Shown here in pieces: positions 52,597 to 61,026 of a stretch of 64,000 nt of DNA; position 1 is the first letter of the stretch; every line of letters begins with the position of its first letter. Under the pieces are notes generated by a model. The model did no database searches. It was not told the DNA's origin and worked only from the letters and a program-made list of their open reading frames with translations. Origin of the DNA: Gudongella sp964575895 (lineage in GTDB: Bacteria > Bacillota > Clostridia > Tissierellales > Tissierellaceae); NCBI GenBank assembly GCA_964575895.1, contig CAZNTE010000009.1:1-64000 (forward strand), in the 5' to 3' direction. The translations under genes were made by a program, and so were the position numbers.

Positions 52597-54199
52597 ATGG
52601 TATCATTGAGCTTATTTCTTCTTTTATTTCATCTGTTATGATCTTATTGGTAGTTAAATCTACCTTAGTTATCATTCTTATAATTATATCTGAAAAATGT
52701 GTATCTTTGTACCTTTCTGCTATGCTTACCAGTTCTTCTCTTGATTCTTTTACAAACCTACCATTTTCATCAAAAGTTTCTAAGGTTTCTCCAACATATA
52801 GTAGAGTATAAGCATAGTTCTCATATAATGCTAATGTGTTATTTAATTTATTTGAGTAATTATAAGTTAACCTAAACCTTTCAATTTCAGCTAACCTATC
52901 AGCCAGCCTATCCTTTGCAATAGTAGCGAAATTAGATTTTTTATGAGGAAGAGTGACTTCTTTACCCATTATTCTTAGATAGCTTCTATATTCATTTGTA
53001 AGGTTATCGCTAAATTTATTCAAGAATCTATCATAATCTACATAATACATGTATCTGCCATTATCAATGATCAACTTATATCCTTGATTAAGATTTTTTA
53101 TTAAGATACTCTTAAGATCAGGTTCAGAAGCTAAAACCTTGTCTCTACTCAGATAATCTATATCGTTTAATCTATCTTGAGATAAGCCATATCTCTCAAA
53201 TACAAGATCAAAACTAAAATCTTCGAAGTATCTGTTAAATAGTGTTGACACATCAAGACTTTTATAGGTAGATTCCGATATCAAGGCATTTATATGTTTA
53301 TCCAAAGAATCTACAACATCTTGTTTTGTCATTTGAGCTAAGTCAGATTCTAGATTTTTAATATAGTCATTTTCACCTGGTTTAGGGGGTGGATTTTCTA
53401 TAGCCATTATACCAACTCTTGAGCTTTCAGTGGTAGCACTAGCAAATTGCATAACCCAATCTCTTTGAACTACTATGGCTCCATCTTTCCCATCCCACTT
53501 ATACCAAAGAAGAATTTTATCTGCATCTTTAGTGTTTTTCTCAGAAGTTTCTGGATCTATGGTGTATATGCTAAATTCTAAGATTCCATCCCCATCTATG
53601 TCCTCTATTCCATTATTTGTGGAGACAGAAAATAGATTGATTTTTTTAGGGTTTAATATAGAAACCAGCTTACCATCTTCCAATTTAAAACCATAAGTTA
53701 TACCAGCTTGAGAACCTACTTGGTTACTGAGATATACACCAGATGTATTATCACTTATTTTTCCTATGTTCATGCTATAGTTGGTGTTGTCATAATTCAT
53801 GGATATACTATCTAGCATTACATAAGTATTATCAGTAAACTTATATATCTGAAGATATCCTGGATCATTAACATTATCAGGTTGTCTTTCGACAAATAAT
53901 ACTATTTCAGAAATTAGATCCCCGTCTATATCACCGATGGCATAATGACCCTTAGCAATATTCAATTTATTGTTTAGAGTAGTAAGATACTCTTCTACTT
54001 TATATCTCATTTCATCTGATTCCAGTTGATATGAATCTATAGGTAGTACCAAGTCCGATTCAATACTATCTACAGCCATTGTATTCATCATCTCCATGGG
54101 AGCTTCTACAGTCATATCTTTGGATGTAGAGCCACAAGCAGAGATTATGATACCAATAACTAGAATTATAATTATGAGAAGGAGTGATTTGCTTTTCAT
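52595..54199 (-). CDS. Lipoprotein with FG-GAP-like N-terminal repeats, function unknown
   Basis: A 534-residue lipoprotein; the signal LLLIIIILVIGIIISAC gives a lipidated Cys near residue 22. Residues about 80-190 carry DGD repeats, IGDIDGDLISEIVLFV and IEDIDGDGILEFSIYTI, resembling calcium-binding FG-GAP/VCBS blades. The C-terminal half is helical and charged and I do not recognise it. The same kind of repeat occurs in the surface protein at 34133. The ATG at 54199 has AAAGGAG eight bases before it on the minus strand; the frame is open further upstream without a ribosome site. Confidence 0.7.
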   Translation of the reverse strand: MKSKSLLLIIIILVIGIIISACGSTSKDMTVEAPMEMMNTMAVDSIESDLVLPIDSYQLESDEMRYKVEEYLTTLNNKLNIAKGHYAIGDIDGDLISEIVLFVERQPDNVNDPGYLQIYKFTDNTYVMLDSISMNYDNTNYSMNIGKISDNTSGVYLSNQVGSQAGITYGFKLEDGKLVSILNPKKINLFSVSTNNGIEDIDGDGILEFSIYTIDPETSEKNTKDADKILLWYKWDGKDGAIVVQRDWVMQFASATTESSRVGIMAIENPPPKPGENDYIKNLESDLAQMTKQDVVDSLDKHINALISESTYKSLDVSTLFNRYFEDFSFDLVFERYGLSQDRLNDIDYLSRDKVLASEPDLKSILIKNLNQGYKLIIDNGRYMYYVDYDRFLNKFSDNLTNEYRSYLRIMGKEVTLPHKKSNFATIAKDRLADRLAEIERFRLTYNYSNKLNNTLALYENYAYTLLYVGETLETFDENGRFVKESREELVSIAERYKDTHFSDIIIRMITKVDLTTNKIITDEIKEEISSMIP

Positions 54200-54277
54200 G
54201 ATAATGCTCCTTTCTAGTTGTATTATACACAATTAGGGGCTTTTGTGTGTAACAATCAGGTTACAAATTCATGAGAA

Positions 54278-54307
54278 TTGACAGACAATTGCTTACTTTG
54301 CTAATAT
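54278..54307 (+). promoter_or_regulatory. Promoter of the class II aldolase gene
   Basis: TTGACA (54278-54283) and TAATAT (54302-54307) are 18 bases apart. Confidence 0.6.
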
Positions 54308-54331
54308 GGTTTCATAAGGAGTGATACTATT

Positions 54332-54976
54332 ATGTTACTGGCTAGAGAAAGAGAAGAAGTTGTAGAATATGGTAAAAAGTTAATTAAAAATAAACTAACA
54401 ACAGGGACAGGCGGAAATATAAGCATTTTCAATAGAGATAAGGGATTGGTGGCAATAAGTCCATCAGGGATTGACTACTTTGAGACTAGAATTGAAGATG
54501 TTGTTGTGGTAGACCTAAAGGGTCAGGTAGTTGATGGTAATAAGAAGCCATCATCAGAATTAATGCTTCATTTAATAATATATAGAAACAGAGAAGACAT
54601 AAATGCAGTAGTACATACTCACTCAATCTATGCCACAAGTGTTGCATGTATGAATTTAGATTTGCCACCTGTTCATTATATGATAGCTGTAGCAGGGGAA
54701 AATGTTAGATGCGCCAAATATGCAACATTTGGTTCTGAAGAACTGGCAATAAATGCATATGAGGCCATGAAGGATAGAAATGCAGTATTATTGGCAAACC
54801 ATGGGCTATTAGCTGGTGGTAGTAGAATACAGCAAGCTTTTAAAATAGCTGAAGATATTGAATTTGTTGCGGAAATATTCACAAGAACTAAATCAATGGG
54901 TAACCCTGTAATTCTTCCAGAGGATGAAATGGAGAGAATGAAAGGTAAGTTTCAAGAATATGGACAGAAGAAATAG
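54332..54976 (+). CDS. Class II aldolase (FucA/AraD family)
   Basis: A metal-dependent aldolase or epimerase of 214 residues. It has TGTGGNISIFNRDKGLVAISPSGIDY near residue 25, SSELMLHLIIYRNREDINAVVHTHSIYAT near 72 (zinc histidines HTH) and LLANHGLLAGG near 150 (third His), the FucA-type site. It could be L-fuculose-phosphate aldolase or the related 5-deoxyribulose-1-phosphate aldolase that salvages S-adenosylmethionine by-products. No fucose genes are nearby, so I leave the exact substrate open. It is a single gene with promoter and a possible terminator. Confidence 0.88.
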   Translation: MLLAREREEVVEYGKKLIKNKLTTGTGGNISIFNRDKGLVAISPSGIDYFETRIEDVVVVDLKGQVVDGNKKPSSELMLHLIIYRNREDINAVVHTHSIYATSVACMNLDLPPVHYMIAVAGENVRCAKYATFGSEELAINAYEAMKDRNAVLLANHGLLAGGSRIQQAFKIAEDIEFVAEIFTRTKSMGNPVILPEDEMERMKGKFQEYGQKK

Positions 54977-54986
54977 AAGGATAATT

Positions 54987-55040
54987 AAGGTGCATCTCAA
55001 ATGTTAGACAAAAAATCTAATGTTGATGGTGTATTTTTTA
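54987..55040 (+). terminator. Possible terminator after the class II aldolase gene
   Basis: TTAGA and TCTAA with outer CATC and GATG form an imperfect stem ending in TATTTTTTATT. Confidence 0.4.
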
Positions 55041-55068
55041 TTGCAGTTCTTCCAATTATATTGTAGAA

Positions 55069-55100
55069 TATAATTGAATATATGAACAAGTATTCATATA
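55069..55100 (+). promoter_or_regulatory. -10 element and ArsR/SmtB-type operator
   Basis: TATAAT (55069-55074) is followed at once by the near-perfect palindrome TATATGAACA-AG-TATTCATATA (55079-55100, one mismatched pair). Its core TGAACA-N2-TATTCA equals the 12-2-12 operator type bound by SmtB/CadC-family repressors. It lies just before the ArsR gene, so zinc/cadmium-relieved autorepression is likely. Confidence 0.8.
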
Positions 55101-55111
55101 AGGAGGATACT

Positions 55112-55480
55112 ATGGGCCATCTAGAGAAAGATATAAGTATTTGTGGATGTAATATAATTCATGAAGATATTGTAAACCAAGTTATAGAAGTTATGCCAAA
55201 AGATGAATTGTTGGGTAATTTAGGGGATTTTTTTAAGATCATTGGTGATAAGACTAGGATTAAGATACTTCATGCTCTTTTCGAGTCTGAAATGTGTGTA
55301 TGTGACATATCCTATGTCCTTAATATGAACCAATCTGCAATATCCCATCAATTAAGGGTTTTAAAGGCCGCTGGACTAGTTAAGAATAGAAAAGAAGGGA
55401 AAGTAGTTTACTATTCCCTTGATGATGATCATGTAAAGAATATTTTAGATCAAGGATTAGTTCACTTAAGTCACAAATAG
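55112..55480 (+). CDS. ArsR/SmtB family zinc/cadmium-type repressor
   Basis: A 122-residue repressor. It keeps both classic metal sites: the alpha-3N site has N-terminal Cys 11 and 13 plus ESEMCVCDI (Cys 62 and 64), as in CadC, and the alpha-5 site has DDDHVKNILDQGLVHLSHK, as in SmtB/CzrA. The recognition helix is MNQSAISHQLRVL. ATG 55112 follows AAGGAGG; the upstream ATG at 55082 is inside the operator. The P-type ATPase gene begins 11 bases after its stop, so this is a metal-responsive efflux operon. Confidence 0.93.
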   Translation: MGHLEKDISICGCNIIHEDIVNQVIEVMPKDELLGNLGDFFKIIGDKTRIKILHALFESEMCVCDISYVLNMNQSAISHQLRVLKAAGLVKNRKEGKVVYYSLDDDHVKNILDQGLVHLSHK

Positions 55481-55491
55481 GGGAGGATACT

Positions 55492-57624
55492 ATGAATACA
55501 ATAGAGTTATATCTAGAAGGGCTGGACTGAGCTAATTGCGCTTCTAGGATAGAAGATAGGGTAAAAAAACTTGATGGCATAAAGCAAGGAAGTTTAAACT
55601 TTGCAAATGGCATTCTTTTAATTGAGTATCATGAAAATAGAGAAAGAGATGGAATAATAAAAGATGTAGAAAAAATAGTTAAATTTTTTGAACCTCATGT
55701 GAATGTTGTAGAAAAAGGTAGAATCAAGGAACACAATCATACAAATGATCATCATGAGGGTCATGATCATTCTCATCACAGTGGAAAGGATATGAAATTT
55801 GTTGTAGTTGGAAGCATAATATTTGCCCTGGCTATAATATTTAAAAACCAACAATTTTTAAGACTTGGACTATTTATAGTCAGTTATATATTAATAGGGG
55901 GAGAGGTATTAGTTAGAGCATATAAGAATATAAGAAGAGGGCAGATCTTTGATGAAAACTTTCTAATGACCATTGCTACAATTGGAGCCTTTCTAATTGG
56001 AGAATATCCAGAAGGGGTTGCTGTAATGTTATTCTATCAAATAGGGGAATACTTCCAAAGTTTAGCTGTAAATAGATCTCGAAAATCAATAGCTGAATTG
56101 ATGGATATTCGACCTGATTATGCTAACCTTATTACTGATTCTGGAGAGATGAAAGTAGACCCTAAGAGTATTAGTATTGGAGAGATGATACTTGTAAAAC
56201 CAGGAGAGAAGGTCCCCTTAGATGGACATGTTATCGAAGGCACATCATCCATGGACACATCAGCTCTAACTGGAGAATCGTTACCAAGAGATGTAAATGT
56301 AGGAAGCAATGTTTTAAGTGGATTTATAAACAAACAAGGTTTACTAAAGATTAAAGTAGAGAAAGAATTTGGACAGTCCACAGTTTCAAGGATCCTTCAA
56401 TTGGTGGAAAGCGCAGGAAATAAAAAAGCACCCACTGAAAACTTCATAACAAAGTTTGCAAAATACTATACTCCTTTTGTAGTTACAGTTGCAGCCCTAA
56501 TTGCTATAATTCCGCCTTTGTTTATAGATGGAGCAACCTTTCCTGATTGGATATATAGAGCCTTGGTATTTCTTGTAGTAAGTTGTCCCTGTGCACTGGT
56601 TATATCAATACCCTTGGGCTTCTTTGGAGGTATTGGAGGAGCATCTAGAGAAGGAATTCTAATAAAGGGTGGAAATTATTTAGAAGCATTGAACTCAGTG
56701 GATACAATTGTATTCGATAAGACAGGAACCTTAACTAGGGGTAAATTTAGCGTTGAAGAAATAGTAACCAATGGCAATTTAACCAAGGATGAATTGTTGG
56801 AAATAGCTGCTAATATTGAAAGCTTTTCAACTCATCCTATTGCACAATCTGTAGTTAATGAGTTCAAGGGTAATCTTAGGAAGGAAAAAATAAGTGATTA
56901 CCTGGAGTTTGCAGGTTTGGGGATAAAAGCTGTCTATGAAGGAAAAGATATTATATTAGGTAATCATGAACTTTTTAAGGACAATAATATTAGTATTCCC
57001 AATATAGATAAAGTAGGCACGATTATAAACATAGCAGTAGATGGTATTTATAAGGGAAGTATTGTAATATCAGATGGAATTAAAAATGATGCAAAGATGG
57101 GTTTAGCTAAATTAAAGGCCCTTGGAATTAAGGAAACAATTATGCTTACTGGAGATAATAAAACAGTAGCAGATGATATTGCATCCAAAATAGGAATTGA
57201 TAGGGTATATTCAAATTTATTACCTCATGATAAGGTGAGGATCCTTGAAGAAATACAAGGCAAGATTAAAAAGGGGAAAAAATTAGCATATATAGGTGAT
57301 GGTATAAATGATGCACCTGTACTTGCTAGGGCAGATATAGGAATCGCCATGGGAGGGCTAGGATCTGATGCAGCTATAGAAGCTGCTGATATTGTATTGA
57401 TGACTGATGAAATTAGTAAACTACCAAGTGCATTGAAAATAGCAAGAAAAACCAGAGAGATTGTTTGGCAAAATATAATCTTTGCCCTTGGAGTTAAAGC
57501 AGTAGTACTAATTCTGGGAGCGGGTGGCCATGCCAGTATGTGGGAAGCGGTTTTCGCTGATGTGGGGGTTGCTTTAATTGCAGTATTAAATGCATCTAGG
57601 GTTTTAAAGTATAAACCAAATTAA
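55492..57624 (+). CDS. Zn/Cd/Pb-transporting P-type ATPase with UGA (probable selenocysteine) in its metal site
   Basis: A full-length P1B ATPase of about 710 residues is read if TGA 55528-55530 (codon 13) is decoded as selenocysteine. The frame is otherwise open from ATG 55492, which has GGGAGG before it. The N-terminal HMA domain reads LEGLD-U-ANCASRIEDRVKKLDGI, so Sec takes the first Cys of GLDCANCA. A His-rich linker (HNHTNDHHEGHDHSHH) follows. Later motifs are CPC in VSCPCALVISIPLG, FDKTGTLTRG, GDGINDAPVLA and the Zn-type tail ADVGVALIAVLNA. A hairpin CTTCT-AGGAT-AGAAG, starting 10 bases after UGA, suits a bacterial SECIS. Alternatives are a nonsense mutation with restart near 55699, or a sequence error; the exact Cys position and a second such gene nearby argue against them. 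Confidence 0.87.
55528..55555 (+). promoter_or_regulatory. In-frame UGA and SECIS-like hairpin of the P-type ATPase
   Basis: UGA (55528-55530) is followed by a 5-bp stem CTTCT/AGAAG (55541-55545, 55551-55555) with loop AGGAT. The loop G lies 17 bases after the UGA, within the spacing known for bacterial SECIS elements recognised by SelB. Confidence 0.65.
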
Positions 57625-57627
57625 AAT

Positions 57628-57653
57628 AGATGGTCTTCAAATGAAGACCATCT
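57628..57653. terminator. Hairpin between the ATPase and ohrR
   Basis: AGATGGTCTTC and GAAGACCATCT around a 4-base loop. The T-rich tail (ATTTTAATTT) is on the minus strand, so it serves mainly ohrR, and perhaps the ATPase. Confidence 0.7.
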
Positions 57654-57656
57654 AAA

Positions 57657-58079
57657 CTATTTATTGGATATTTTATCTAGTACTCTTTTCAATTCCAAGG
57701 CATCTTCAACTGAAACTCCTGATGCAAGAAATATTTTTTCTGGGATCTTAAGAGCTTTTTCCTTTAAAGTTCTACCTTTTGTGGTTAGGTAAACATTTAC
57801 TACTCTTTCATCCCCATCATCTCTAAGCCTTTGAATTAAGTCCATCCCTTCAAGCTTTTTCAATAAGGGAGTTAAAGTTCCTGTATCAAGATCTAGTCTA
57901 TTGCCTATGTCTTTAATGGGAAGAGGATCATTTTCCCATAGAACAAGCATGGTGATATATTGGGTGTATGTTAAACCCAGATCCTTTAAAAAGGGTTTAT
58001 ACAGGGAGATTATTGATTTTGATGCAGAATAAAGAGCAAAGCATATTTGATTATCCAACTTTAAAACATCATAATCCAT
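57657..58079 (-). CDS. ohrR: MarR/OhrR family peroxide-sensing repressor
   Basis: A 140-residue winged-helix repressor matching OhrR: the reactive cysteine lies in LDNQICFALYSASKSIISLYKPFLKDLGLTYTQYITMLVLWE (Cys near residue 13), with the two tyrosines of the peroxide pocket, and the recognition region LDLDTGTLTPLLKKLEGMDLI. Organic hydroperoxides oxidise the cysteine and release DNA. It follows the glutathione peroxidase gene by 13 bases on the same strand, so it likely controls that operon. Confidence 0.9.
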   Translation of the reverse strand: MDYDVLKLDNQICFALYSASKSIISLYKPFLKDLGLTYTQYITMLVLWENDPLPIKDIGNRLDLDTGTLTPLLKKLEGMDLIQRLRDDGDERVVNVYLTTKGRTLKEKALKIPEKIFLASGVSVEDALELKRVLDKISNK

Positions 58080-58092
58080 TTTCCACCTCTCC

Positions 58093-58569
58093 TTATTTTA
58101 ACAAAGCCTCAATATCCTTAACTAAGTCTTTAGGTTCTACCTTTGGAGCATATCTTTTTACTGGAACTCCCCTACTATCAACTAGGAATTTGGTAAAATT
58201 CCACTTAATTCTATTACCTAAGAAGCTTTTAGTGTTCTCTCTTAAGTAAACATAAAGGGGGTCAGCATTTTCTCCATTGACATCAATCTTTTGAAATATA
58301 GGAAATTCGATTCCAAAGTTTACTTGACAAAAGGTCTTAATCTCATCTTGAGTTCCTGGTTCCTGATTGGCAAATTGGTTGCATGGAAATGCCAATACAT
58401 GAAATTTATCAGGTCCATAAGCTTCAAACAATTCTTCCAAGCCATCCAGCTGGGGAGTAAAACCTCATTTTGAAGCTGTGTTAACTATAAGCAAAACTTG
58501 ACCTTCATATCTTTTTAAGCTTACATCTTCTCCAGCGCCGTCTTTAACAGTAAAATCATAAACATTCAT
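58093..58569 (-). CDS. Glutathione peroxidase with catalytic UGA (probable selenocysteine)
   Basis: A 158-residue GPx-family peroxidase when TGA at 58465-58467 (minus strand, codon 35) is read as selenocysteine. The sequence around it is LLIVNTASK-U-GFTPQLDGLEEL, where other members have Cys or Sec at this spot. FPCNQFANQEPGT and IKWNFTKFLVD give the Gln, Trp and Asn of the catalytic tetrad. Start ATG 58569 has AAGGAGG before it. A hairpin (58437-58453) follows the UGA. It reduces peroxides, probably with thioredoxin, and is coupled to ohrR. Without Sec only a fragment from 58440 would remain, lacking the active site. Sec-type GPx is known from some clostridia, which supports this reading. 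Confidence 0.9.
58437..58467 (-). promoter_or_regulatory. In-frame UGA and SECIS-like hairpin of the glutathione peroxidase
   Basis: On the minus strand UGA (58467-58465) is followed 11 bases later by CCAGC, loop TGGATG, and GCTTGG with one bulged T. The loop GG starts 18 bases after the UGA, the spacing seen in bacterial SECIS elements. Confidence 0.65.
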
Positions 58570-58615
58570 TTATATTGCCTCCTTATATATCGCATAAAAT
58601 AATATTGTATAAAAT

Positions 58616-58644
58616 ATAATATAATAAAAAAAATATTTTGTCAA
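58616..58644 (-). promoter_or_regulatory. Promoter of the gpx-ohrR operon
   Basis: On the minus strand, TTGACA (58639-58644) and TATTAT (58616-58621) are 17 bases apart. The AT-rich stretch after it may hold the OhrR site, but I cannot define a clear palindrome. Confidence 0.75.
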
Positions 58645-58737
58645 CTTTTTTTCTTTAATATCATTTCCTTCTGACATATCCATTGAAAAATGCCAGTAAA
58701 AGGCTAAAAATAAGGAATAATGTTATTAATTTAGATG

Positions 58738-58766
58738 TTGACAATACTATTTTTAACTGTTAAACT
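58738..58766 (+). promoter_or_regulatory. Promoter of the purine permease-purC transcript
   Basis: TTGACA (58738-58743) and TAAACT (58761-58766) are 17 bases apart, about 20 bases before the guanine aptamer. Confidence 0.7.
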
Positions 58767-58787
58767 CAAAATGTAAAAAGAAATATG

Positions 58788-58856
58788 GCTCATATAGGTC
58801 CCATAATATGGTTGGGATGTATCTAGGAAATGACCGTTAATCATTTAACTATGAGC
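58788..58856 (+). promoter_or_regulatory. Guanine-type purine riboswitch 1
   Basis: P1 pairs GCTCATA with TATGAGC. L2 contains TAATATGG, J2/3 is GTATCTAG, and P3 AAATGA/TCATTT encloses L3 CCGTTAA. The J3/1 base before TATGAG is C (ACTATGAG), which specifies guanine over adenine. The 3' end joins the next aptamer directly. Confidence 0.93.
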
Positions 58857-58945
58857 GAAAGTGTACCTAGGGTTCCGTGGGAGTTTTCTCAGCTGGTCCA
58901 AGCGGTACAGGTGCTAAAGGCATCACACCGGAGGGATAAAAGCCC
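58857..58945 (+). promoter_or_regulatory. ykkC-family riboswitch 1, probably PRPP class (ykkC-2b)
   Basis: The core GTGTACCTAGGGTTCCG, CTGGTCCAAGCGG and ACACCGGAGGGA marks the ykkC family. Position before purine genes and after a guanine aptamer matches the PRPP class, not guanidine-I or ppGpp. In the described tandem form PRPP promotes and guanine represses gene expression. Confidence 0.85.
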
Positions 58946-58993
58946 AGGCGGGTAGGTTTCGCTAGACCTACCCACCTGGGCTATATTTTTTTC
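58941..58993 (+). terminator. Riboswitch 1 expression platform terminator
   Basis: AGCCCAGGCGGGTAGGT pairs with ACCTACCCACCTGGGCT with two central mismatches, followed by ATATTTTTTT. The left arm can instead pair within the PRPP aptamer. Confidence 0.88.
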
Positions 58994-59022
58994 TACGATA
59001 AAATTAAAGGGAGGAATTATCG

Positions 59023-60324
59023 TTGGAAAAATTCTTTAAGCTAAAAGACAATCACACCGATGCAAAGACGGAAATACTGGCTGGTATTACTACTTTTATG
59101 ACAATGGCATACATATTGGCAGTAAACCCAGGCATGTTATCCACAACAGGAATGGATTTTGGAGGAGTATTTACAGCAACTGTAATAGCATCAATAATTG
59201 GTACTCTAATAATGGCACTTTATGCTAAGTATCCATTTGCATTAGCACCAGGTATGGGTCTTAACGCATTCTTTGCATTTACTGTAGTTCTTGGACCAAT
59301 GGGAAAATCATGGGAATTTGCTTTAACCGCAGTACTTATTGAAGGTCTGATTTTTATTCTTTTATCATTTATTAAAGCTCGTGAAGCTATCTTTGATTCT
59401 ATTCCATTGAATCTTAAACACGCAGTATCTGTAGGTATTGGTCTTTTCATTGCATTTATTGGATTAAGTGGAGCAGGAATTGTTGGATCAGGAGAAGGAG
59501 TTATCGTTGCCCTTGGAGACTTGAGTTCTGGTGGACCACTAGTTGCAATTATTGGTATTTTAATTACTGGATTTTTATTGGCTAAAAATGTTAAAGGAGC
59601 AATATTAATAGGAATTATAGCTACAACTCTTATTGGAATTCCTATGGGAGTTACAATTATCCCAGAAGGATTCAATCCTGTAAGTCTACCTCCATCATTA
59701 TCACAGGTAGCATTTAAATTTGTAGGTTTTGAAGAGATATTTACTATGGAAATGCTTGTAGTAGTATTTACATTCCTTTTCGTTGATATATTTGATACAG
59801 TTGGAACACTTGCAGGAGTATCATCTAAAGCTGGAATGCTTGATGATAAAGGCAGACTGCCAAGAGTAGGGAAAGCTCTTATGGCAGATGCTGTTGCAAC
59901 AGTTGCTGGAGCTTGTTTAGGGACCAGTACAGTTACAACATACGTTGAAAGTGCTGCGGGAGTTGCTGAAGGTGGAAGAACTGGTTTAACTGCACTATCA
60001 ACTTCTGTAATGTTTGCAATAGCATTATTCTTTGCACCACTATTTACCTTGATTCCATCAGCTGCAACTGCACCTGCCCTTGTTATTGTTGGACTATTCA
60101 TGATGAGTCCTATAACAAAAATAGATTTCTTTGATTACACAGAAGCAATACCTGCATTTTTAACTATAGTAATGATGCCATTTGCATATTCTATAGCGGA
60201 TGGTATCGTATTTGGTATGGTTTCATATGTAGTATTAAAGCTTGTATCTGGAAGAACTAAAGAAGTTTCAAAAGTTATGTGGTTACTAGCAATATTGTTC
60301 GTAATTAAGTTTGGATTTATGTAG
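59023..60324 (+). CDS. NCS2 family guanine/hypoxanthine permease (AzgA/PbuG-like)
   Basis: A 433-residue membrane transporter for purine bases. It has about 12 to 14 helices and the AzgA-type patterns EILAGITTFMTMAYILAVNPGML, YPFALAPGMGLNAFFAFTVVLGPM, VDIFDTVGTLAGVSSKAGMLDDKG and GTSTVTTYVESAAGVAEGGRTGLTAL, including the substrate-site region. It is the first gene after the tandem riboswitch, so guanine would shut off its own uptake while PRPP favours it. It starts with TTG behind GGGAGG. purC follows after 14 bases. Confidence 0.94.
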   Translation: MEKFFKLKDNHTDAKTEILAGITTFMTMAYILAVNPGMLSTTGMDFGGVFTATVIASIIGTLIMALYAKYPFALAPGMGLNAFFAFTVVLGPMGKSWEFALTAVLIEGLIFILLSFIKAREAIFDSIPLNLKHAVSVGIGLFIAFIGLSGAGIVGSGEGVIVALGDLSSGGPLVAIIGILITGFLLAKNVKGAILIGIIATTLIGIPMGVTIIPEGFNPVSLPPSLSQVAFKFVGFEEIFTMEMLVVVFTFLFVDIFDTVGTLAGVSSKAGMLDDKGRLPRVGKALMADAVATVAGACLGTSTVTTYVESAAGVAEGGRTGLTALSTSVMFAIALFFAPLFTLIPSAATAPALVIVGLFMMSPITKIDFFDYTEAIPAFLTIVMMPFAYSIADGIVFGMVSYVVLKLVSGRTKEVSKVMWLLAILFVIKFGFM

Positions 60325-60338
60325 AAAGGGGTTATTCC

Positions 60339-61025
60339 ATGAAGCTTGTTTATACAGGTAAGACTAAGGATGTATATCAATTATCAGATGGTAATTTCCT
60401 ACTGAAGTTCAAAGATGATGTTACAGGAACAGATGGAGTTTTTGATCCTGGTGCCAACACAGTGGGTTTAAGCATTGAAGGGGCTGGTAGGGCTGGATTA
60501 AGATTGACAACTTTCTTCTTTGAGAAAATAAATGAAAAAGGTATACCAACACACTTTATCAGCTCAAATATTGAACAAAGCACAATGACTGTTCTTCCTG
60601 CAACTGTATTTGGAAAAGGTGTAGAAGTTATCTGCAGATATAGAGCAGTGGGTTCTTTTCTTAGAAGATATGGAATGTATGCAAGTGAAGGTCAAGAGTT
60701 AGATGCATACGTTGAAGTAACTTTAAAGGATGATGACAGAAACGATCCATTAATAACTGATGAAGCTCTTGAAATGTTGGGAATTATGTCAAAGGAAGAG
60801 TATAAAACCCTTACAACTTTAACCAAGGAGATTGGAGCTGTTGTTAAGGAAGAACTGGCAAAAAAAGATTTAGAACTTTACGATATAAAGTTTGAGTTTG
60901 GCAGAGTTGGAGAAGATAAACATATTGCCTTAATTGATGAAATATCTGGAGGTAATATGAGAGCCTACAGAGGGGATGAATATATTGAACCTCTTAAGCT
61001 TGAAGAGATAATGTTAAAGGATTAA
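60339..61025 (+). CDS. purC: SAICAR synthetase
   Basis: Phosphoribosylaminoimidazole-succinocarboxamide synthase (228 residues), joining CAIR with aspartate in IMP synthesis. It begins KLVYTGKTKDVYQLSDGNFLLKFKDDVTGTDGVFDPGANTVG and has VICRYRAVGSFLRRYG and FEFGRVGEDKHIALIDEISGGNMRAY, all family-conserved. It is co-transcribed with the permease. Its stop codon is two bases before the second guanine aptamer. Confidence 0.96.
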   Translation: MKLVYTGKTKDVYQLSDGNFLLKFKDDVTGTDGVFDPGANTVGLSIEGAGRAGLRLTTFFFEKINEKGIPTHFISSNIEQSTMTVLPATVFGKGVEVICRYRAVGSFLRRYGMYASEGQELDAYVEVTLKDDDRNDPLITDEALEMLGIMSKEEYKTLTTLTKEIGAVVKEELAKKDLELYDIKFEFGRVGEDKHIALIDEISGGNMRAYRGDEYIEPLKLEEIMLKD

Positions 61026-61026
61026 T

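Noticed and set aside
55699..57624. P-type ATPase annotated from the ATG at 55699 as a shorter protein without its HMA domain
   Set aside because: There is no ribosome site near 55699, while ATG 55492 has a good one, and the upstream frame encodes a complete HMA domain broken only by a UGA at a Cys position.
58093..58440. Glutathione peroxidase as a truncated pseudogene
   Set aside because: The upstream frame is intact, has a strong ribosome site and promoter, and the only stop is a UGA at the catalytic Sec position with a hairpin behind it.
58857..58945. Guanidine-I (classic ykkC) riboswitch
   Set aside because: The genes controlled are purine uptake and synthesis, and a guanine aptamer is joined to it. 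This fits the PRPP class; guanidine-I normally precedes guanidine exporters or carboxylases.
59220..60101. A 293-codon open frame antisense to the purine permease gene
   Set aside because: It has no ribosome site, its protein is low-complexity Pro/Ser/Thr/Ile without a known domain, and it mirrors a strongly coding permease frame.
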